Origin: Isoetes taiwanensis | Lineage: Eukaryota; Streptophyta; Lycopodiopsida; Isoetales; Isoetaceae | Direction: 5' to 3' | DNA length: 64,000 nucleotides | Assembly: GCA_021234155.1 (NCBI GenBank) | Contig: JAJEKV010000772.1 | Location: 1-64,000, forward strand | Shown: positions 58,601 to 64,000 of the stretch, piece by piece | How positions within the stretch are numbered: position 1 is the stretch's first letter | How the letters are laid out: every line of letters begins with the position of its first letter | The notes under the pieces: generated by a model | What the model was told of the DNA's origin: nothing | Databases searched by the model: none | Seen by the model: only the letters and a program-made list of their open reading frames with translations | Program-made: the position numbers and the translations under genes

Positions 58601-58772
58601 AGCATTTCTCGCATGCATCTCTGGTCCAGATTGCTTTTTCGGATGGAATCCCGCAATTGTTGTTCATATTTTGCACAAATAATAGACGGTTGATTTCCTC
58701 ACAGTGACACCAACGGTTTGAAGGCGGCTCTGGTATCTCTCGTTGTGTTATTTGGTTGCATGCAGTGGAAGA

Positions 58773-59300
58773 AAATCTATAGTAATCTCAAGCGTTTCTT
58801 TGAGAATCTAGGGAAATCTTCCTAAAATCTTTGAGAATTAAGAATAACCTTGATGGAATCTAGAAGAATCTAGGAGAATCTTCATAGAATCTTGGAGAAT
58901 CTAGAGGAATCTTGAGGTATTCTTCTGGAATCTAGGAAAATCTTTGAAGAATCTTAGAGAATCTCAAAAGAATCTTAGGAAATCTAGGAAAATCTACAGG
59001 AATCTTCATAAACCTTTAAGAATCTATGCTAATCTAGAAGAAATCTTGGGGTCTCTAGGGGAATCTTAATAAAATCTAGGGGAATCTAAGGGAATCTCGA
59101 GGAATCTAAGAGAATCTTTTGGAATCTAGGGGAGTCTAAGGAAATATTTCTAGAATCTTTGAGAATCTAGAAGAATCTTGATAGAATCTTAGAGAATCTA
59201 AGAGAATCTTCATAGAGTCTTGGGGAATCTAGGAGAATCGTCCTAAAATCTCTAAGAATCTGTGGCAATTTAGATGGAATCTTGGAGAATCTAAGGGAAC
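58773..59300 (+). repeat. GAATCT tandem tract, 10-11-bp period
   Basis: About 500 bp of degenerate gaatctagga, gaatcttgga and gaatcttcata monomers, mostly 10 or 11 bp long. The complement occurs at 61,190-61,346 and 61,615-61,895. Confidence 0.9.
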
Positions 59301-59564
59301 AATGATGTGCATTAACATAACTAGTCGTTTGCTCTAGCCTGGTAACTAAATTTATTTAAAGGGCCTCTTTAACTTAACCTTATGAATAGTGCACTAGTTC
59401 ATTTACTGATTATTGTAGCTCGACACTATTTAGTTTACTTTGTGTAAAGAGGTTGTCCAATTCTATTTGGTATTAGTAAGATAAGTTTGGGATGATGGTT
59501 TAGGGCAAATAACGTACTCACCCATTAGAGGTAATTTGAGATCTCATTTTGTCCCATTAAGGGA

Positions 59565-60000
59565 TGCTTAAAAAGCCACATCAGCTTTTTAAACTGTCCA
59601 ATAAGAGAAGAGCTCCAGTGTATTTTATCTGCTCAAATACTCTGCTATTGATTCCCCTGAATTCATGTGCAAATCAAAGAATTGTTGCTTCAGAGATAGC
59701 TCGCATGCCTTTCCTGAGCCCCCAAATGCTTTCACCAATGTATCCCAGTTTTCTTTTGCTGTTAATTTCAGATCAACTAAATGAACATATTCCTCTTCAA
59801 GGGCAAGACCAATTGTGGTTATTGCCTTCCTGTCTCTCTGATCCCATTCCAAAGCTTTTGAAGCATCTGCTGGCTTCACTTCTGTGCCATCCACTATTGG
59901 CCAGGTAGCTTCCCTCATCAAGATCAATTGCAGCTTCATGGACCAAGTATGATAGTTATCTCCTCAGAATTTCTAAGAACTTTCTAAAAATCTTTCCAAT
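59565..60000 (-). pseudogene. Ty1/copia gag fragment (UBN2/DUF4219 type)
   Basis: A 104-codon minus frame (59,625-59,939) contains MKLQLILMREATWPIVDGTE, ALEWDQRDRKAITTIGLALE and CELSLKQQFFDLHMNSGESI. These match the plant copia gag pattern (YxxWxxxMxxxL... WxxxDxxAxxxIxxxL... KxLxxxLxxLKMxEGxSIxEHI). An NYHTWS-like start lies just upstream in another frame. The internal region breaks off at about 59,565, so pol is absent here. Confidence 0.88.
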
Positions 60001-60230
60001 CCCTGTGCCATGGCTTCAGACGATTTCACAAGGCCCTTTATCTGTTATATGATAATCGTTGAAAGACACTGGGTCTTTTGCACTGTCCCGAATTCTGATC
60101 CCTAAAATAGGTTGTCGCCTGATTTGTTCGTCTCCACAACAACCGTTGATTCACCCTTTTTAGTGCTAATTTTGCCCTAATCTTTGGCTCCAAATCTGCC
60201 TCTTCCTTGTTTTATTGCCCATCGAGATCT

Positions 60231-60242
60231 GCCTGGATACCA
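60231..60242 (-). other. Primer-binding site of the copia fragment
   Basis: Minus TGGTATCCAGGC abuts an ...CACA LTR end at 60,243. It resembles the initiator-Met PBS (TGGTATCAGAGC) with changes. It lies about 290 bases upstream of the gag frame on the minus strand. Confidence 0.6.
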
Positions 60243-60455
60243 TGTGAATAAATAGAAGAAACAACAATATGGTGAAGGATAGGTAGACGGATTTGTATTG
60301 AATGAATGGACACACTGATACAAAACAACATATATGCATCGGACAGGGATGCGACGGTTGGACTGTTCTACGTGACTCCTAAGACACGTCAGATCCAGAC
60401 GGCTGAATGCTGACTCATGTTAACGGACTGTACCATTATTAGTATTATTTTGCAA
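60243..60455 (-). mobile_element. Ty1/copia 5' LTR (approximate extent)
   Basis: On the minus strand the stretch ends ttcttctatttattcaca directly at the primer-binding site and contains atgcatatatgt as a TATA-like word. The far end is set only by a TG near 60,455 and is uncertain. Confidence 0.5.
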
Positions 60456-60829
60456 AGTATGGAGCTTGAAATCTCTAGATGAATGGGTGAGTGTCTTAAT
60501 TTTCATTTTAGATGGTCAAGGAGAGACTGGAACAAGATGATGTGCAAGAAAAAGCATGGTTTGGATGGACATTCCTGCAGTTTATCTCGGGCAGAAGCTC
60601 TTGAAGCTCTTAATATCAGACCACAGTTATTCCTCCTCCTTGAGGTGAGCACAAGTACTCCTTGTTTGCAGTGGAGAAGTTTATGCTTCACATGCGATAT
60701 TTGAAGATGGAGCCATAAAGGGAATCTTCTAAGCCTTTAGAAATTTCAAAGGTAATTTTGTTTGAGCATTCTGGTCTGCTCCATGAGGAACTCTGAATAT
60801 GTAACTAGGATGTTTTCTGATCTTTGGTA
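60456..60829. other. Unassigned stretch with splice-like signals
   Basis: tttcattttag at about 60,511 and cttgaggtgagc near 60,645 look like acceptor and donor around a 133-base open stretch, but the encoded residues are not recognised. No gene is called. Confidence 0.2.
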
Positions 60830-60947
60830 AAATAAATTTAGCTCTAATGTTCTATGTTCTTATTATGAACACAAAAGGAGGAAATATGTAATTTTTGAAT
60901 CTAAGAAGCTTGTATGTAATGCATTTATCTGAGTTCCAATTTGGTTC
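60830..60947 (+). repeat. 115-bp dispersed repeat, copy 2
   Basis: Matches 32,101-32,215 almost base for base in the same orientation. Confidence 0.85.
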
Positions 60948-61189
60948 CTCTTTGTTCCTTCATGCTCAGTTTTAGTGAATTGAAGAGCTGTTCAGTTTCG
61001 AGCTCAACTTGTTATAAGGTGCTCACAGTATGAAGTTTCCCCTGTTGGGGTCACGTTGTTTGGCCCATCTTTGCTGTTAACAATTTCTGATTTTGTTTAT
61101 TTAAACTAGAACTTTGTAATACAAGTTCTTGTACTATAAGGGATTGTACAAATTCGACCAGAAGCCAAATGTAGAGCCATCCAACAAAG

Positions 61190-61346
61190 ATTCTATAAAG
61201 ACTCTCTTAGATTCTCTAGCTAATGTAAAGATTCCCCAAGATTCTAGGAGATTCCATTAATTTTCCCTTATATTCCACAAGAACCCTTGATAACCCTCGA
61301 GATTCTATAAGATTCTATAGACATTCCTTTAGATTCTCCTATTACC
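61190..61346 (-). repeat. GAATCT tract, complementary orientation, part 1
   Basis: agattctc, agattcc and aagattct words at 10-13-bp spacing, the complement of the 58.8-59.3 kb tract. Confidence 0.8.
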
Positions 61347-61566
61347 TTCGGTTGATGTGAGAGTAGGTTGGCAACATAGCTCATAAACTTGGTTACACAA
61401 AGTACTTAACTACTTTTGGCTTATACCTCTAGCAATATCAAGCTAGGTAGAGGATGCAACAGAAGACTTTACACATTGGCCTTTGGCATGTAGCCTCCAT
61501 GGCTACGTTCTAGTGGGGGAATCTAGAAACACATTTATGAGGTTAGATTGAAGCACAATAAAAAAA

Positions 61567-61590
61567 GATAGATAGATAGATAGATAGATA
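61567..61590 (+). repeat. (GATA)6 microsatellite
   Basis: Six GATA tetramers after a poly-A run. Confidence 0.95.
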
Positions 61591-61614
61591 AATGGTGTGC
61601 TATGTAGCGTCTGT

Positions 61615-61895
61615 GAATTCCCCTAGATTTCCTCTAGATTCCCTTAAATCCCTTTAGATTCCTCTATATTCTCATAAATTCTATGAAGGTTCCCTTAAAC
61701 TCTCTAAGGTTTCACAAGGGTTCTTTAGGATACCCTAGGATTTCCTAAGATTCTACATAGATTCCTCCAGATTCCCTTTCGAAGATTCCTCTAGATCCCC
61801 AAGATTATCGTAAGATTCCTTAGATTTCTTTGGAACTCCCCTAGATTCTTCAAGCGAAGACTATGTTGAGATTTCCTTAGCTTCTCTCACATTGT
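61615..61895 (-). repeat. GAATCT tract, complementary orientation, part 2
   Basis: ctagattcc, tagattcc and aagattcc words at about 10-12-bp spacing. Separated from part 1 by about 270 bp of unique DNA with the GATA run. Confidence 0.8.
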
Positions 61896-62640
61896 TCAAT
61901 ACATGGTGTTGTTTTTGGCAGGTTCTTTGCACAAAGTTCCTTCTTACATCAAGGTAGTTTAGGATAACAAATTAACAAATTGAAGAAAACCACTCATAAG
62001 ACCACTCATTTGACTAGACATTGGACTAGGTTGTAAATGCCATAATTGATAAGATCACTCATTTGACTAGATATTGCCAAGATCCCTACCCCTTCAATAT
62101 TGCCTTCGATTTTCCATGTTCAAATATAAGTCCTTCATGATTTTTCCATTAAATTCTACATATTAGTACACGATTCAATAGATTAGCTTGTAGATTATTC
62201 TCAACTTCTCAAACATTCTCGTATATAAAGCATGGGTCCATATGTAGTTGTGGCTAAGCATGAATGGTAGTGAATTTTGTTATAAAATGATTTCTTGATA
62301 TAAAGTTCAATAAGAAAAAATTGCAATATTCCGATCCTAAATGACAAACAAGTTGCTGCCACAACAGAGGGTTGCCCTCTAAACTGAAGTGAAGGAAAAT
62401 AAAAAAACTTTTGTTCAAATGCACATCAAAACTACAGAATGCAACATGCAGCTTTGATTTTGAAGTAAATCTGTTTTTGCATCTGTACATTATGTGCTTC
62501 ATATCCGGCAGAAACAAGAACCATTTAAAAGCATGAAAAGACGAACAGATTTGACAAACTGAAATCAATAAAATGCCCTGATAAACTCCAAAACAAAGAA
62601 AGCTAGAGGTGGGCAGAGTATTCGATATTGGGATCAAAAT
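61896..62640. other. No recognised gene
   Basis: A 131-codon minus ORF at 62,254-62,649 is phenylalanine/leucine-rich and unlike any family I know. It may belong to the LTR or flank of the copia element to the right. Confidence 0.3.
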
Positions 62641-62699
62641 GAAGGACAACCTATAAAGAATATGGTGGCAATCCTTTTGCTAAGATTTTCGACCCGCCA

Positions 62700-62906
62700 T
62701 GAAATATTTTCAACTTTATACCTGCTTCTATTTGTGTGTAAAGCTAGTGAGAAAGAAGACGCTCTAGGTAGATGAAGTGTTGTGTGTGAACACTATAATG
62801 ACCTATATAGGTCTAGGGTGACATGTAGGGTTAGGGTACAATGTCACGTGTAGGATTAGGATTAGGTTTCCTCATGTAATACTCCCCTAACAACAAAAAG
62901 AAATAG
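62700..62906 (-). mobile_element. Probable 3' LTR start of a Ty1/copia element
   Basis: On the minus strand, tgttaggggagtattacatg at about 62,905 follows a pyrimidine-rich stretch and the end of the RNase H region. tgttagggga starts are common for copia LTRs. ctatatagg near 62,800 may be its TATA box. The end of the LTR is not determined. Confidence 0.45.
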
Positions 62907-62959
62907 AAAAGAAAGAAAACATTAGGTGGCTCTGCTGCAGCCTTAAAGACTACTTCATC

Positions 62960-64000
62960 CGGCCGGCTTAGTGCCACCGAGGTTTTATCAGTCCATCAGC
63001 TAGTTGTTTTGCGTGTAGCATAATATCGCAGAAAGTTATGATGGTATTATCGAAGCTGCTCCCTCATAAAGCATAACTGAATGTCTAAATGCTTTGTTAA
63101 GAGATGGTATTTCGGATCTTTGGTCAAGGCGATAGCCCCTGAATTACCACTAGCATAGTTGCTTCCTTGACTTGTACTCCCATATCATGAAAAAGAGTGA
63201 GCATCCAAGTCATTTTTTGAAATCCTGTGCACAGTGCTTTCAATTCTTCTTTAGTAGTGTTGAGGCTCATCAGATCGCTTTTTAAAGGCCCACGTAATTG
63301 GACTTTTTCCAAAGAAAGAGACAAATCCCGTGGTAGACTTCCTTATTTCATAGTCATGGGATGCAAAATCTGCATCGATGTAGAAGGACAATACAGGCGC
63401 TTGGTTTTGAAAGTAAGTAATTCCTGTAAACATGGTGCCTTGCAAATATGCTAGAATTCGCTTTGCTTCTCTCCAGTGACTCATCTTTGGGTGTTGCATA
63501 AACCGACTGACTTGTCCAACTGCAAACACGATGCCTGGCCTAGTAATGTTGTTATAGATGAGAGATCCAACTAATTGTCGAAACAATTTGGTATCACATG
63601 ATTCGCCATTAGTGTCCATGGTAAGTTTATTACCTTGTTCATATGGAGCAGAACGGCTTTGATGCATCCATATGAAATCATCCTAACAACTTCCTTTATG
63701 TATTTGGTCTGAGTGAGCATAATGGAGGTGTCTTTTTGCCATACTTCAATTCCTAGGCAATAATGTAAAAGTCCTAGGTCTGTGACCTCAAAGGAGCGTG
63801 CAAGGTGCTCTTTTAAATTTGCAATGGTAGATGTTGCATCCCCTGTGATGATTGAATCATCCACATAAAGAACCAAAATACATATTTTAGCATCAGCTTT
63901 CTTATAATAGAGACTAGGATCTGCCATGGACCATTTGAAGCCAATGTTCAATAAAAAAACATTGATCTTGTTGTGCCAACATCTCGGGACCTGCCGTAGG
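62960..64000 (-). pseudogene. Ty1/copia RT and RNase H, open at the right window edge
   Basis: Minus 63,951-63,571 reads ADPSLYYKKADAKICILVLY followed by VDDSIITGD, keeping the copia catalytic YVDD, then DLGLLHYCLGIEV and MLTQTKYIKEVV, all canonical. Minus 63,667-63,251 continues with FRQLVGSLIYNNITRPGIVF, VSRFMQHPKMSHWREAKRIL and DADFASHDYEIRKSTTGFVS (copia RNase H, aspartates present). A further frame gives NSGAIALTKDPKYH and LTKHLDIQ near 63,090-63,150. Two to three frameshifts break it. A comparatively young copy judged by the long open stretches. Confidence 0.93.

Noticed and set aside
62254-62649. 131-codon minus ORF downstream of the copia element
   Set aside because: No family resemblance, and it lies where LTR or flanking DNA is expected.
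62820-62880. Telomere-like TTAGGG/CCCTAA words
   Set aside because: Only two or three imperfect units inside a probable LTR; not an interstitial telomere array.

Overview
The window reads as intergenic, transposon-dominated DNA from a land plant with a repeat-rich genome. The evidence is Ty3/gypsy and Ty1/copia remains with primer-binding sites for initiator-Met tRNA, two LINEs of one plant-type endonuclease/RT lineage, a Mutator-like element with a 9-bp target duplication, a PIF/Harbinger-like element with TAA duplications, and one short plant-type MYCBP (AMY-1)-like exon. Almost every coding region is broken by frameshifts and stops. I see no rRNA, tRNA gene, CRISPR array, operon or intact host gene. 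I cannot name the species; a fern, gymnosperm or other large plant genome is a guess.

Layout. 1-6.8 kb: minus-strand Ty3/gypsy wreck (integrase, RNase H, RT, unresolved gag). 6,805-21,068: a 7.1-kb inverted repeat with about 41 bp at its centre; each arm carries a long LTR, a pair of ~147-bp short LTR-like units with primer-binding sites, a broken gag and a second long LTR that runs into the centre. 21,068-23,072: an internally deleted gypsy derivative (gag plus the integrase C-terminal end). 23.2-26.5 kb: an ORF starting like the histone H3 tail, three copies of a 65-bp hairpin repeat, and LTR-like DNA. 28.8-29.3 kb: an array of eight palindromes.

30-32 kb: a 5'-truncated LINE (minus). 33.4-33.9 kb: a 10-bp-periodic TTCTAGAA tract containing textbook heat-shock-element spacing. 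35.1-35.6 kb: a 478-bp pure A/G tract. 37.07-37.95 kb: a Mutator-like element enclosing a 76-codon ORF. 40.8-43.4 and 56.1-58.6 kb: two clusters of one unidentified repeat family in head-to-head and tail-to-tail copies, with AT-rich mirror-image flanks. 45-50 kb: a GC-rich full-length-looking LINE (plus). 51.2-52.1 kb: a PIF/Harbinger-like element directly upstream of a candidate host promoter/exon region. 58.8-64 kb: GAATCT 10-11-bp-periodic tracts on opposite strands and two Ty1/copia fragments.

The parts do not form a pathway. No convincing new biological system is present. The best second looks are the near-spacerless 7.1-kb palindrome (real hairpin locus or assembly fold-back), the palindrome array, the HSE-like tract, the histone-tail-like ORF, the ORF-bearing Mutator-like element and the MYCBP-like exon.
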